Positions 32,487-41,828 of a stretch of 64,000 bases of DNA are shown here, piece by piece; within the stretch, counting starts at the first letter, position 1, and every line of letters starts with the position of its first letter. The notes under the pieces are model-generated. The model was not told the origin of the DNA, made no database searches, and was given only the letters and a program-made list of their open reading frames with translations. This stretch comes from Variovorax paradoxus (lineage in GTDB: Bacteria; Pseudomonadota; Gammaproteobacteria; Burkholderiales; Burkholderiaceae_C), in the NCBI RefSeq assembly GCF_902712855.1, contig NZ_LR743508.1:930001-994000 (forward strand), written 5' to 3'. A program made the translations under genes and the position numbers.

Positions 32487-33962
32487 ATGACGCCATCGAA
32501 CACCGCCGCATCGGCGGCATCGCTTTCTTCCTCCATGGGCAGCCAGGGCGCCAGCGGTCCGGGCCGGCTCGGCCTGTGGGTCATGCTCAGCGGCACCTTC
32601 CTGGTGGTGCTGGATTTCTTCATCGTCAACGTGGCGCTGCCCTCGATGCAGCGCGAGCTGCATGCCGATGCCGCCACCCTGCAGCTGGTGGTGGCGGGCT
32701 ACGGCCTGGCCACCGCGGCGGGGCTTGTCACCGGCGGACGACTCGGCGACATGTTCGGGCGCCGCCGCATGTTCACGCTCGGCCTGCTGCTGTTCACGCT
32801 GGCCTCGGCGGCATGCGGTCTTGCGCCCGATGCCGGGCTGCTGGTGGCCGCGCGCGTGCTGCAGGGGCTGGCCGGCGCGCTGCTGCAGCCGCAGGTGCTG
32901 GCGATGATCGGCCTGGCCTACACCGGCGAGCACCGGGCGCGCGCCTTCGCCGCCTACGGCCTCACGCTGGGGCTTGGCGCCACGCTGGGACAGCTGGTCG
33001 GCGGCGTGCTGATCCATGCCGACCTGGCCGGGCTCGGCTGGCGCAGCTGCTTCCTCATCAATGTGCCCATCGGCCTGCTGGCGCTGGTACTGGCGCCGCG
33101 CGCGGTTCCGCCGCTGGCGAACCCGGGCAGCAGCCGGCTTGACCTGCCCGGCGTGCTGCTGGTCGCGGCGGGCTCCGTGACCGTGGTGCTGCCGCTGGTC
33201 GAAGGCCGTGAACAGGGCTGGCCGCTGTGGAGCGGGCTGTGCCTGGCCGCGGCGCTGCCGCTGCTCGGCGCATTCGCCTTGCAGCAGCGGCGGCTGGCCT
33301 CGCGCGGCGGCGCGCCGCTCGTGGCGCCGGAGCTGCTGGCCGACCGCCGCTTCGTCGCGGGCCTGTTCACCACGCTGGCCTTCTACCTGGGCAATGCCTC
33401 GCTGTACTTCGTGCTGGCGCTCTACCTGCAGCAGGGCCTGGCGCTCGACCCGCTCGCCTCGGGCACCGTCTTCACTTCGCTGGCCGTCGGCTTCTTCGCG
33501 ACCTCGATGGCGGGCGCGCGGCTGGCGCGCCGCTTCGGCGGCAAGCCGCCCATCGCGACCGGTGCGCTGGTGCTGGCGGCGGGCCATGCATTGCAGCTCG
33601 TCAACGTGGCCGGCTGGCCGGGGCATTCGCACGTCGTGGCATGGATGGTGCCGCTGCTCTTCGTGCAGGGCGCCGGACTCGGCATGGTGATGGCGCCGCT
33701 GGTGTCGACCGTGCTGGCCGGCCTGCCGCCGCAGCATGCGGGCGTGGCCTCGGGCGTGTTGTCGATGGTGCAGCAGGCGAGCAACGCGCTGGGCGTGGCG
33801 CTGATCGGCATCCTGTTCTACGGGCGGTTGGGCCATGCGCCCGATGCAGCGGGGTATGCGGGCGCGTTCGGGCTGGCGCTGGCCTACCTGATGGTGTCGG
33901 CGCTGGCCGTCGCGCTGCTTCACCGCCGGGCCAGCCGGCCGGTGCCGCGCCGGCAAGCCTGA
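32487..33962 (+). CDS. DHA2-family MFS transporter
   Basis: A 491-residue, 14-helix MFS drug transporter. The N-terminal FLVVLDFFIVNVALPSMQ carries the DHA2 helix-1 Asp (VVLDF) and IVNVALP motif D1; GGRLGDMFGRRRMFTLG is motif A; ARVLQGLAGALLQPQVLAM is motif C. It is similar in type to QacA/EmrB pumps. No adaptor gene is adjacent, so it works alone. It follows a SnoaL-like gene by 78 bp and is probably under the AraC regulator. Confidence 0.9.
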   Translation: MTPSNTAASAASLSSSMGSQGASGPGRLGLWVMLSGTFLVVLDFFIVNVALPSMQRELHADAATLQLVVAGYGLATAAGLVTGGRLGDMFGRRRMFTLGLLLFTLASAACGLAPDAGLLVAARVLQGLAGALLQPQVLAMIGLAYTGEHRARAFAAYGLTLGLGATLGQLVGGVLIHADLAGLGWRSCFLINVPIGLLALVLAPRAVPPLANPGSSRLDLPGVLLVAAGSVTVVLPLVEGREQGWPLWSGLCLAAALPLLGAFALQQRRLASRGGAPLVAPELLADRRFVAGLFTTLAFYLGNASLYFVLALYLQQGLALDPLASGTVFTSLAVGFFATSMAGARLARRFGGKPPIATGALVLAAGHALQLVNVAGWPGHSHVVAWMVPLLFVQGAGLGMVMAPLVSTVLAGLPPQHAGVASGVLSMVQQASNALGVALIGILFYGRLGHAPDAAGYAGAFGLALAYLMVSALAVALLHRRASRPVPRRQA

Positions 33963-34029
33963 CGACTTGTCCGGACCGGTGTCTTCCGCGACCCGTGCCA
34001 CACTCGCCGCCCCGAACGACAGGTGTGCC

Positions 34030-34350
34030 ATGGACTCCGATCTGATTTCGCTCACTCAGGCCCTGCGCGACTTCGCCCAGGCCCGCGACTGGGAGCAGTT
34101 CCACTCGCCCAAGAACCTCGCCTCGGCGCTCTCGGTCGAGGCGGCCGAACTGCTCGAGCATTTCCAGTGGCTCACCGACGCACAGAGCCGATCGCTCGAC
34201 GCCGGCCAGCGCGCCGAGATCGGCACCGAGATCGCCGACGTCTTCCTCTACCTGCTGCAGCTCGCGGACAAGCTGGGCATCGACGTGGTCGAGGCCGCGA
34301 GAAGCAAGATGGTGCTCAACGCGAAGAAGTACCCGGCGCCGCCGGGCTGA
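34030..34350 (+). CDS. MazG-like nucleotide pyrophosphohydrolase
   Basis: A 106-residue all-alpha pyrophosphohydrolase of the MazG/RS21-C6 (dCTPase) type. Metal-binding residues lie in LSVEAAELLEHFQW (ExxE) and EIADVFLYLLQLADKLG (ExxD), the family hallmark. Members hydrolyse non-canonical or excess dNTPs to monophosphates for housecleaning. The ATG at 34030 is chosen because the upstream frame lacks family pattern. It stands just before the urea transporter operon. Confidence 0.88.
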   Translation: MDSDLISLTQALRDFAQARDWEQFHSPKNLASALSVEAAELLEHFQWLTDAQSRSLDAGQRAEIGTEIADVFLYLLQLADKLGIDVVEAARSKMVLNAKKYPAPPG

Positions 34351-34485
34351 CCAGCGCCGACAAGTGCCGGGACCTCCGTGTACGCCACCCGGCGTATTTC
34401 ACCTTCCTGGTGCGTTCAGCAGACTCCTCTCCACGCCAGCACAGCGCTGGCGACAGGTTCAACCCACCCCGGAGCAGGAGTCCAC

Positions 34486-35754
34486 ATGCAACGTCGTTTC
34501 ACACTCAAGGCGCTCACCGCCGCCGTCGCGCTGGCCAGCATTTCTGCTGCCCCCGCATTCGCCGCCGACACCATCAAGGTCGGCGTGCTGCACTCCCTGT
34601 CGGGCACCATGGCCATCTCGGAAACCGTGTTGAAGGACACGGTGTTGATGGCCATCGACGACATCAACAAGAAGGGCGGCGTGCTGGGCAAGCAGCTCGA
34701 GCCCGTGGTGGTCGACCCGGCCTCCAACTGGCCGCTGTTCGCCGAGAAGACCAAGCAGCTGCTCGGCCAGGACAAGGTCTCGGTGATCTTCGGCTGCTGG
34801 ACCTCGGTGTCGCGCAAGTCGGTGCTGCCGGTGGTCGAGGAAATGAACGGCCTGCTGTTCTACCCCGTGCAATACGAAGGCGAAGAGCTCTCGAAGAACG
34901 TCTTCTACACGGGTGCCGCGCCCAACCAGCAGGCCATTCCGGCCGTCGACTACCTGATGAGCAAGGAAGGCGGCGGCGCCAAGCGCTGGGTGCTGCTGGG
35001 CACCGACTACGTGTACCCCCGCACCACCAACAAGATCCTGCGCGCCTACCTGAAGAGCAAGGGCGTGAAGGACACCGACATCGACGAGAAGTACACCCCC
35101 TTCGGCCACAGCGACTACCAGACCATCGTCGCCGACATCAAGAAGTTCTCGGCCGGCGGCAAGACCGCGGTGGTGTCGACCATCAACGGCGACTCCAACG
35201 TGCCCTTCTACAAGGAACTCGGCAACGCCGGCCTGAAGGCCAAGGACGTGCCGGTGGTGGCCTTCTCGGTGGGCGAGGAAGAACTGCGCGGCGTGGACAC
35301 CAAGCCGCTGGTGGGCCACCTGGCCGCATGGAACTACTTCATGTCGATCAAGAACCCGACCAACACCGCCTTCATCAAGCAGTGGAGCGACTACGCCAAG
35401 GCCAAGAACATCGCCGGCCACAAGGACAAGCCGCTCACCAACGACCCGATGGAAGCCACCTGGATCGGCATCCACATGTGGAAGCAGGCGGTCGAGAAGG
35501 CCAAGAGCACGGACACCGACAAGGTGATCGCCGCCATGGCCGGCCAGACCTTCACGGCGCCGTCCGGCATCGTCTCGAAGATGGACGAGAAGAACCACCA
35601 CCTGCACAAGAGCGTGTTCATCGGCGAGATCAAGTCCGACGGCCAGTTCAACGTGGTGTGGAAGACGCCGGGTCCGGTCAAGGCCAAGCCTTGGAGCCCG
35701 TACATCGAAGGCAACGACAAGAAGCCCGACTACCCCGCTGGCAAGTCGATGTAA
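34486..35754 (+). CDS. urtA: urea ABC transporter substrate-binding protein
   Basis: Periplasmic urea receptor of 422 residues. The signal peptide (MQRRFTLKALTAAVALASIS, cut near AFAADT) is followed by IKVGVLHSLSGTMAISE, the standard UrtA opening, and FGCWTSVSRKSVLPVVEE, a conserved urea-pocket segment; YYTPFGHSDYQTIVADIKKF-like YTPFGHSDYQ also fits. The ATG at 34486 follows GGAGCAGGAG. It begins the urtABCDE operon, which is usually induced under nitrogen limitation. A 91-bp hairpin repeat follows its stop. Confidence 0.95.
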   Translation: MQRRFTLKALTAAVALASISAAPAFAADTIKVGVLHSLSGTMAISETVLKDTVLMAIDDINKKGGVLGKQLEPVVVDPASNWPLFAEKTKQLLGQDKVSVIFGCWTSVSRKSVLPVVEEMNGLLFYPVQYEGEELSKNVFYTGAAPNQQAIPAVDYLMSKEGGGAKRWVLLGTDYVYPRTTNKILRAYLKSKGVKDTDIDEKYTPFGHSDYQTIVADIKKFSAGGKTAVVSTINGDSNVPFYKELGNAGLKAKDVPVVAFSVGEEELRGVDTKPLVGHLAAWNYFMSIKNPTNTAFIKQWSDYAKAKNIAGHKDKPLTNDPMEATWIGIHMWKQAVEKAKSTDTDKVIAAMAGQTFTAPSGIVSKMDEKNHHLHKSVFIGEIKSDGQFNVVWKTPGPVKAKPWSPYIEGNDKKPDYPAGKSM

Positions 35755-35763
35755 CTGGGCTCG

Positions 35764-35854
35764 CCCCCAGGCTGCGCGCACTTCGTGTCGCTTCGCCAAC
35801 CCCCTACCGGGGGCAACACCTGAGGACCGGCAAAGCCGGTTCCTCGGTGTTCCT
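35764..35854 (+). repeat. 91-bp hairpin repeat, copy B (between urtA and urtB)
   Basis: Conserved block CCCCCAGG...CGCACTTCGTGTCGCTTCG, then a CCCCC/GGGGG hairpin and a long stem AACACC-t-GAGGA-CCGGC around AAA closing with GCCGG-TTCCTC-GGTGTT. It fills nearly all of the urtA-urtB gap and would be part of the urt mRNA. Confidence 0.82.
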
Positions 35855-35870
35855 GAATGAGAGAAACGCT

Positions 35871-37463
35871 GTGCATTTCTTATTGCGCCCAATCTGTTCC
35901 TGCGCGACGGCGCTGCTGCTCCTGGCGGCAGTGCCCGCCCACGCGCTGACCGCCGACGAAGCCCGGGCCATCGCCTCCGGCGAGTCCGAAGCCCGCATCG
36001 CCGCGCTCAACAAGGCCGTGCTCACGGCCGACGACAAGACCGCGGCCTTCATCCAGGCCATGTCCGACGATGCGGTCAAGTACACCGAGGACAAGGTCTT
36101 CGTGATGAAGGACGACAAGGGTTACGACCCGGTCTCCGGCACCGAGCTGAAGGTGCCCGACACCGCCGAGGACGTCGTCAACAACAACCTCATGCGCGGC
36201 GCGCTCGATGCGGCGCAGGCCGCGCTCAAGCTCACGAGCAAGGACGACGCGGTGCGCGCCGAAGCCGCGCAGGCGCTCTTCAAGGAGCCCGACGAGTCGC
36301 GCGTGCCGATGGTCGAGAAGGCGCTGGCCGCCGAGACCAACCCCGGGATCAAGGCGCAGCTCGAACTCGTGCGCGCCGCCAGCATGCTCGGCAGCGCCGA
36401 CAAGGCGAAGCGCCTCGTCGCGGCCAAGGAGCTGGGCAACAACCGCAACCCCGACACCAAGCTGCTGCTCAACCAGCGCCTGGCCGACGAGACCGAGGCG
36501 GACGTCAAGGCCGCGATCGTCGCATCCATCGCGAGCATCGACGGCGCGCTCGTGTGGGGCGACCGCATCAACGCCGTGTTCAGCGGCATCAGCCTGGGCT
36601 CGGTGCTGCTGCTGGCCGCGCTCGGCCTGGCCATCACCTACGGGCTGATGGGTGTCATCAACATGGCGCACGGCGAGCTGATGATGATCGGCGCCTACGC
36701 CACCTACGTGATGCAGGGCGTCTTCCAGAGGTACTTTCCCGAGTCGATGTTCGGCTGGTATCTGGTCGCGGCCATCCCGGTGTCGTTCCTCGCGTCGGCG
36801 CTCGTGGGCGCGGTGCTCGAGCGCGGCGTGATCCGCTTCCTGTACGGCCGCCCGCTCGAGACGCTGCTGGCCACCTGGGGCATCAGCCTGATGCTGCAGC
36901 AGCTCGTGCGCTCGATCTTCGGTGCGCAGAACGTCGGCGTGGAAAACCCCGGCTGGATGAGCGGCGGCTTCACCATGCTGAGCAACGTGACGCTGCCCTG
37001 GAACCGCATCTGCATCATCATTTTTGCGGTGCTCGTGCTGCTCGCGATGGGCTGGCTCATCGGCCGCACGCGGCTCGGCCTGTTCGTGCGCGGCGTGACG
37101 CAGAACCGCCCGATCGCCTCGTGCATGGGCGTGAACACCGCGCGCATCGACACCTACGCCTTCGCGCTCGGCTCGGGCATTGCCGGCCTCGCGGGTTGTG
37201 CGCTGAGCCAGATCGGCAACGTCGGCCCCGACCTGGGCCAGAGCTACATCGTCGACAGCTTCATGGTGGTCGTGATGGGCGGCGTGGGCCAGCTCGCGGG
37301 CACCGTGTACGCGGCGCTCGGGCTGGGCATTCTCAACAAGTTCATCGAGGGCTGGGCGGGCGCGGTGCTTGCCAAGATTGCGGTGCTTGTCTTCATCATC
37401 ATCTTCATCCAGAAGCGCCCCCAAGGCATCTTCGCGATGAAGGGCCGGAGCGCAGAGGCATGA
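35871..37463 (+). CDS. urtB: urea ABC transporter permease UrtB
   Basis: Inner-membrane permease of 530 residues. Unlike most LivH-type permeases it has a long N-terminal periplasmic region (signal-like CATALLLLAAVPAHALTADE, then about 200 soluble residues), which is normal for UrtB. The membrane part starts near GISLGSVLLLAALGLAITYG and ends AVLVFIIIFIQKRPQG. The start is GTG 35871, after GAGAGAAACGCT. It forms the urea channel with UrtC. Confidence 0.94.
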   Translation: MHFLLRPICSCATALLLLAAVPAHALTADEARAIASGESEARIAALNKAVLTADDKTAAFIQAMSDDAVKYTEDKVFVMKDDKGYDPVSGTELKVPDTAEDVVNNNLMRGALDAAQAALKLTSKDDAVRAEAAQALFKEPDESRVPMVEKALAAETNPGIKAQLELVRAASMLGSADKAKRLVAAKELGNNRNPDTKLLLNQRLADETEADVKAAIVASIASIDGALVWGDRINAVFSGISLGSVLLLAALGLAITYGLMGVINMAHGELMMIGAYATYVMQGVFQRYFPESMFGWYLVAAIPVSFLASALVGAVLERGVIRFLYGRPLETLLATWGISLMLQQLVRSIFGAQNVGVENPGWMSGGFTMLSNVTLPWNRICIIIFAVLVLLAMGWLIGRTRLGLFVRGVTQNRPIASCMGVNTARIDTYAFALGSGIAGLAGCALSQIGNVGPDLGQSYIVDSFMVVVMGGVGQLAGTVYAALGLGILNKFIEGWAGAVLAKIAVLVFIIIFIQKRPQGIFAMKGRSAEA

Positions 37464-37466
37464 CCG

Positions 37467-37557
37467 CCCCCAGGCTTCGCGCACTTCGTGTCGCTTCGCC
37501 AGCCCCCTCGCGGGGGCAACACCTGCGGCCCGGCGAAGCCGGTTCCCCGGTGTTCCT
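37467..37557 (+). repeat. 91-bp hairpin repeat, copy C (between urtB and urtC)
   Basis: Begins 3 bp after the urtB stop and ends 27 bp before urtC. Its first hairpin loop is TCGC rather than TACC as in copy B, while both arms stay paired. The second stem has CCGGC-GAA-GCCGG. Same orientation as copy B. Confidence 0.82.
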
Positions 37558-37584
37558 GGACCGATCCATCAAGGCCATGTTTCC

Positions 37585-38829
37585 ATGACAACAGTGACTC
37601 TTCCCTCGAAAGGACCGCTTCTGAGCGGCAAGGGCTGGACGGCCTTCTTCGTCGCATTGATCGTGGTGTGCGCGGTGGCGCCGGTGCTCAACATGTGGGT
37701 GCCCGCGGACAGTCCGCTGCACATGAGCGACTACGCGGTGGCGCTGGTCGGCAAGATCATGTGCTACGCCATCTGCGCGCTGGCCATGGACCTGATCTGG
37801 GGCTACACCGGCATCCTGTCGCTGGGCCACGGCCTCTTCTTTGCGCTGGGCGGCTACATGATGGGCATGTACCTCATGCGCCAGATCGGGCGCGACGGCA
37901 ACTACAAGAGCGACCTGCCCGACTTCATGGTGTTCCTCGACTGGAAGGAGCTGCCCTGGCACTGGACCTTCAGCGGCAGCTTCCCGCTGACGCTGCTGAT
38001 GATCGTGGCGGTGCCCGGCCTCATCGCCTTCGTGTTCGGCTTCTTCGCCTTCCGCTCGCGCATCAAGGGCGTGTACTTCTCGATCATCACGCAGGCCATG
38101 ACCTTCGCGGCCATGCTGCTGTTCTTCCGCAACGAGACGGGCTTCGGCGGCAACAACGGCTTCACCGACTTCAAGCGCATCCTCGGCGTCCCGATCGCCA
38201 CGCAGGAGATGCGCATGACGCTCTTCGCGCTCACGGGCCTCACGCTGCTGGGCTTCTTCCTGTTCGCGAAATGGCTCATCGGCAGCAAGTTCGGCCGCGT
38301 GCTGCAGGCCATCCGCGACGCGGAGTCGCGCGTGATGTTCTCGGGCTACAACCCGCTGCCCTACAAGCTGACGATCTGGGTCATCTCTGCCGTGATGTGC
38401 GGCGTGGCCGGCGCGCTGTACGTGCCGCAGGTGGGCATCATCAACCCGGGCGAGATGAGCGCGGCCAACTCCATCGAGATCGCCATCTGGGCTGCGGTGG
38501 GCGGACGCGCCACGCTGATCGGGCCGATCATCGGCGCCTTCATCGTCAACGGCGCCAAGAGCTGGCTCACCGTGGCCTACCCGGAGTACTGGCTGTACTT
38601 CCTGGGTGCCCTGTTCATCGCTGTCACGCTGTTCCTGCCGAACGGCATCGTGGGGCTGGTGCGCAAATGGCTGTCGAAGGAGAAGGCGCCTGCGAACGCC
38701 GTGCCGGTCAGGCCTGCCGTGAGCGACGGCCGCGAGGAAGCGCAACGCGCGCTGGCCGCCGCGCAGGGCATGGAGCCCGAGTCGCTGCACGCGCCGCTGG
38801 GCGCCGACGTGAAGGGAGCACGCGCATGA
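37585..38829 (+). CDS. urtC: urea ABC transporter permease UrtC
   Basis: A 414-residue LivM-type permease with about ten helices. CALAMDLIWGYTGILSLGHG is the family signature and SFFAFRSRIKGVYFSIITQA-type FRSRIKGVYFSIITQAM the cytoplasmic coupling region. The C-terminus is a soluble tail. It partners UrtB, with UrtD/UrtE as ATPases. The stop overlaps the urtD start (ATGA), indicating coupling. Confidence 0.94.
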   Translation: MTTVTLPSKGPLLSGKGWTAFFVALIVVCAVAPVLNMWVPADSPLHMSDYAVALVGKIMCYAICALAMDLIWGYTGILSLGHGLFFALGGYMMGMYLMRQIGRDGNYKSDLPDFMVFLDWKELPWHWTFSGSFPLTLLMIVAVPGLIAFVFGFFAFRSRIKGVYFSIITQAMTFAAMLLFFRNETGFGGNNGFTDFKRILGVPIATQEMRMTLFALTGLTLLGFFLFAKWLIGSKFGRVLQAIRDAESRVMFSGYNPLPYKLTIWVISAVMCGVAGALYVPQVGIINPGEMSAANSIEIAIWAAVGGRATLIGPIIGAFIVNGAKSWLTVAYPEYWLYFLGALFIAVTLFLPNGIVGLVRKWLSKEKAPANAVPVRPAVSDGREEAQRALAAAQGMEPESLHAPLGADVKGARA

Positions 38830-39704
38830 CGCCCGACCTGATGGAAGCCGGCGCCGAACGCGCCGCACGTGCCCACGGCCTGCCGTACGACAGCGGCAAC
38901 ACCGAGTCGGGCGGCCGCGCCGCCGGCTTCGGCCGCGTGGCCACGCCGGGCGAGGTGGACGTGACGCACGGCCGCATCCTGTACCTGGAAGACGTCAGCG
39001 TCAGCTTCGACGGCTTCAAGGCGATCAACAAGCTTTCGCTGGACATCGCACCCGGCGAGCTGCGCTGCATCATCGGGCCGAACGGCGCGGGCAAGACGAC
39101 CATGATGGACATCATCACCGGCAAGACCCGGCCCGACGAAGGCACCGTGTTCTTCGGCAGCACCATCGACCTGCTGCGCCACCGCGAGGCCGAGATCGCG
39201 CAGCTGGGCATCGGCCGCAAGTTCCAGAAGCCCACCGTGTTCGAGCATCTCACCGTGTTCGAGAACCTCGAGCTGGCGCTGAAGACCGACAAGGGCGTGC
39301 GCGCGTCCATGCTGTTCAGGCTCGACTCGGCGCAGAGCGACCGGCTGGCCGAGGTGCTCGAGACCATCCATCTCGCCGGCAGCGTGTCGCGCCTGGCGGG
39401 CAACCTGAGCCATGGCCAGAAGCAGTGGCTCGAGATCGGCATGCTGCTCATGCAGGACCCGAAGCTGCTGCTGCTCGACGAACCCGTGGCCGGCATGACC
39501 GACGAGGAAACCGCCCGCACGGCCGAGCTGTTCCTCACGCTCAAGGGCAAGCATTCGCTGATGGTGGTGGAGCACGACATGAGCTTCATCCGCACCATCT
39601 CCGAGATCGTCACCGTGCTGTGCGACGGCTCGGTGCTGGCGCAGGGCACGCTCGACGAAGTGCAGGCCGACGAGCGCGTGATCGAGGTCTACCTGGGACG
39701 CTGA
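38826..39704 (+). CDS. urtD: urea ABC transporter ATP-binding protein UrtD
   Basis: A 292-residue LivG-type ATPase. Walker A is GPNGAGKTT, the signature is LSHGQKQ and Walker B is LLLLDEPVAGMTDEE. A 40-residue N-terminal extension precedes the ATPase domain, which starts at ILYLEDVSVSFDGFKAINKL. The start overlaps urtC by 4 bp. Confidence 0.94.
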   Translation: MTPDLMEAGAERAARAHGLPYDSGNTESGGRAAGFGRVATPGEVDVTHGRILYLEDVSVSFDGFKAINKLSLDIAPGELRCIIGPNGAGKTTMMDIITGKTRPDEGTVFFGSTIDLLRHREAEIAQLGIGRKFQKPTVFEHLTVFENLELALKTDKGVRASMLFRLDSAQSDRLAEVLETIHLAGSVSRLAGNLSHGQKQWLEIGMLLMQDPKLLLLDEPVAGMTDEETARTAELFLTLKGKHSLMVVEHDMSFIRTISEIVTVLCDGSVLAQGTLDEVQADERVIEVYLGR

Positions 39705-39716
39705 GGAACCGAAGCC

Positions 39717-40409
39717 ATGCTGACAGTCAAGAACATCCACCAGTACTACGGCGGCTCGCACATCCTGCGCGACGTGAGTTTCGAGGCCAGGCTCGGCAAG
39801 GTCACCGTGCTGCTGGGCCGCAACGGCGTGGGCAAGACCACGCTGCTGAAGTCGCTCATGGGCCTGGTGCCCATCAGGAGCGGCAGCATCGAGCTGGAAG
39901 GCAAGCCGATCCAGAAGGCGACGCCCTACGATCGCGCGCGGGCCGGGATCGGCTTCGTGCCGCAGGGCCGCGAGATCTTCGCGCGGCTCACGGTCGAGGA
40001 AAACCTGCGCATGGGCCTGGCCTACAAGAGCGGCAGCACACCGATTCCGTCGGAACTGTTCGAGCTCTTCCCGGTGCTCAAGCAGATGATCAATCGGCGC
40101 GGCGGCGACCTCTCCGGCGGGCAGCAGCAGCAACTGGCCATCGCGCGCGCCCTCGCGCCCAAGCCCAAGCTCCTGATCCTCGACGAGCCCACCGAAGGCA
40201 TCCAGCCCAGCATCATCAAGGACATCGGCCGCGTCATCCGCATGCTGGCCGACCGGGGCGACATGGCCATCGTGCTGTGCGAGCAGTACTACGACTTCGC
40301 CCAGGAACTGGCCGACGACTACCTCGTGATGGAGCGCGGCGAGGTCATCGCACGCGGCCTCGGCAAGGACATGGAAGCGCAGGGCGTGCGCCAGCTGGTG
40401 GCCATCTGA
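39717..40409 (+). CDS. urtE: urea ABC transporter ATP-binding protein UrtE
   Basis: A 230-residue LivF-type ATPase. Walker A is GRNGVGKTT, the Q-loop region is GFVPQGREIFARLTVEENL, the signature is LSGGQQQQLAIARALA and Walker B is LLILDEPTEGIQPS. It pairs with UrtD as the ATPase heterodimer of the urea importer. It is the last gene of the operon; no urease genes follow in this window. Confidence 0.95.
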   Translation: MLTVKNIHQYYGGSHILRDVSFEARLGKVTVLLGRNGVGKTTLLKSLMGLVPIRSGSIELEGKPIQKATPYDRARAGIGFVPQGREIFARLTVEENLRMGLAYKSGSTPIPSELFELFPVLKQMINRRGGDLSGGQQQQLAIARALAPKPKLLILDEPTEGIQPSIIKDIGRVIRMLADRGDMAIVLCEQYYDFAQELADDYLVMERGEVIARGLGKDMEAQGVRQLVAI

Positions 40410-40478
40410 GCGCGCGTTCCGGGCCCGGTTCGCCGTTCGCGTACCGGGCGCGCCGCAATTGCGTATCGGCAGAAATTC

Positions 40479-40490
40479 AGGGTTTACCCT
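40479..40490. promoter_or_regulatory. short palindrome AGGGTTTACCCT
   Basis: AGGGT and ACCCT arms around TT, 53 bp upstream of the MFS gene start, in the promoter region after urtE. Could be an operator or a chance palindrome. Confidence 0.3.
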
Positions 40491-40542
40491 AAAATCCGGC
40501 GTCTGCCCGCGGCTGCCGGGCACCTTCCCAGGAGCCCTGGCC

Positions 40543-41790
40543 TTGAACGCCTCCCCACCCGCGCTGGACAGCGCGGACACCGACCTTTCCGCTTCTTCTT
40601 CCGCCACAGAGCCGGTCAACTTCCTGCGCGCGGTGCTCGCCCTCGGCGTCGGCGGCTTCGCCATCGGCACCGGCGAGTTCGTCATCATGGGCCTGCTGCC
40701 CGAGGTGGCCAGGGACATCGACGTGAGCATTCCGCAGGCCGGCCACGTCATCAGCGCCTATGCGCTCGGCGTGGTCATCGGCGCGCCCGTGCTCGCGGTG
40801 CTGGCCGCCGGATGGCGCCGCCGCGCGCTGCTGATCGCGCTCATGGCCGTGTTCGCAGCCGGCAACTTCGCCAGCGCCGCGGCGCCCACCTACCTGCTGC
40901 TGAACCTGCTGCGCTTCGCCACCGGATTGCCGCACGGCACTTACTTCGGCGTCGCCGCGCTGGTGGCCGCCACGCTGGCGCCACCGGGGCGCCGCGCGCG
41001 CGCCGTGGGGCTCGTCATGCTGGGGCTCACCGGGGCGACGCTGGTGGGCGTGCCGATCGCGGCATGGCTGGGGCAACTGTTCGGCTGGCGCGCGGCCTTC
41101 GTGTTCGTGGGCGTGATCGCGCTGGTGGCCATGGTGCTGCTGCGCCGCGACATTCCCGACCTGGCGGCGCCCGCGGGCGCCAGCCCCTGGCGCGAACTCG
41201 GCGCGCTCAAGCGCAAGCAGGTGTGGTTCACGCTCGGCATCGGCGCCATCGGCTTCGGCGGCATGTTCTCGGTGTTCAGCTACATCAAGCCCACGCTCAT
41301 CGAGGTGGCCGGCATGCCGCTGGGCGGCGTGCCTTTCGTGCTTGCGCTGTTCGGCCTCGGCATGGTCACGGGCAACCTCGTGGGCTCGCGCCTGGCCGAC
41401 AAATCGCTCATGCGAACCATCGGCGGCCTGCTGGTGTACGCGGCCGTGGTGCTCGCGCTGTTCACCTTCGCGGCGCACAACGTCTACACCGCGGCCTTCA
41501 ACGTGTTCCTCATCGGCACCACCGTGGCCATCGGCCCGGCGCTGCAGATCCGCCTGATGGACGTGGCCGGCGACGCCCAGACGCTCGCCGCCGCGCTCAA
41601 CCATTCGGCCTTCAACATGGCCAACGCCCTGGGCGCCTGGCTCGGCGGCGTGGCGATCGCCGCGGGTCTGGGCTGGACGTCGACCGGCTGGGTCGGCGCG
41701 CTGCTCGCGCTGGCGGGCGTGGGCATGTTCGCCTGGGCCGTCGCCAGCGCGCGTGCCACGGCACGGCAGCCGGCAACGGCGGCCTGCTGA
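40543..41790 (+). CDS. DHA1-family MFS transporter, AraJ/sugar-efflux-like
   Basis: A 415-residue, 12-helix MFS exporter. GVGGFAIGTGEFVIMGLLPEVA and AYALGVVIGAPVLAVLAAGW are typical of the AraJ/NepI/SotB branch (arabinose or purine-type efflux and drug pumps). LRFATGLPHGTYFGVAALVA is its motif C equivalent. The start is TTG 40543 with CAGGAG upstream at the correct distance. It sits 133 bp after urtE and may be independent. Substrate is unknown. Confidence 0.85.
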   Translation: MNASPPALDSADTDLSASSSATEPVNFLRAVLALGVGGFAIGTGEFVIMGLLPEVARDIDVSIPQAGHVISAYALGVVIGAPVLAVLAAGWRRRALLIALMAVFAAGNFASAAAPTYLLLNLLRFATGLPHGTYFGVAALVAATLAPPGRRARAVGLVMLGLTGATLVGVPIAAWLGQLFGWRAAFVFVGVIALVAMVLLRRDIPDLAAPAGASPWRELGALKRKQVWFTLGIGAIGFGGMFSVFSYIKPTLIEVAGMPLGGVPFVLALFGLGMVTGNLVGSRLADKSLMRTIGGLLVYAAVVLALFTFAAHNVYTAAFNVFLIGTTVAIGPALQIRLMDVAGDAQTLAAALNHSAFNMANALGAWLGGVAIAAGLGWTSTGWVGALLALAGVGMFAWAVASARATARQPATAAC

Positions 41791-41807
41791 TCTGCTGATC
41801 TGCTGAT
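41784..41807. repeat. three tandem octamers, CTGCTGAT
   Basis: CTGCTGAT repeats exactly three times; the first copy contains the MFS stop codon (TGC TGA). A comparable triple octamer ends the flavoprotein gene at 18.27 kb. Confidence 0.75.
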
Positions 41808-41828
41808 CGTCCTTCAGGCCGAAGCGCG

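Noticed and set aside
30942..34055. A 1037-codon leftward frame
   Set aside because: Antisense and out-of-phase reading of AraC, SnoaL and MFS genes.
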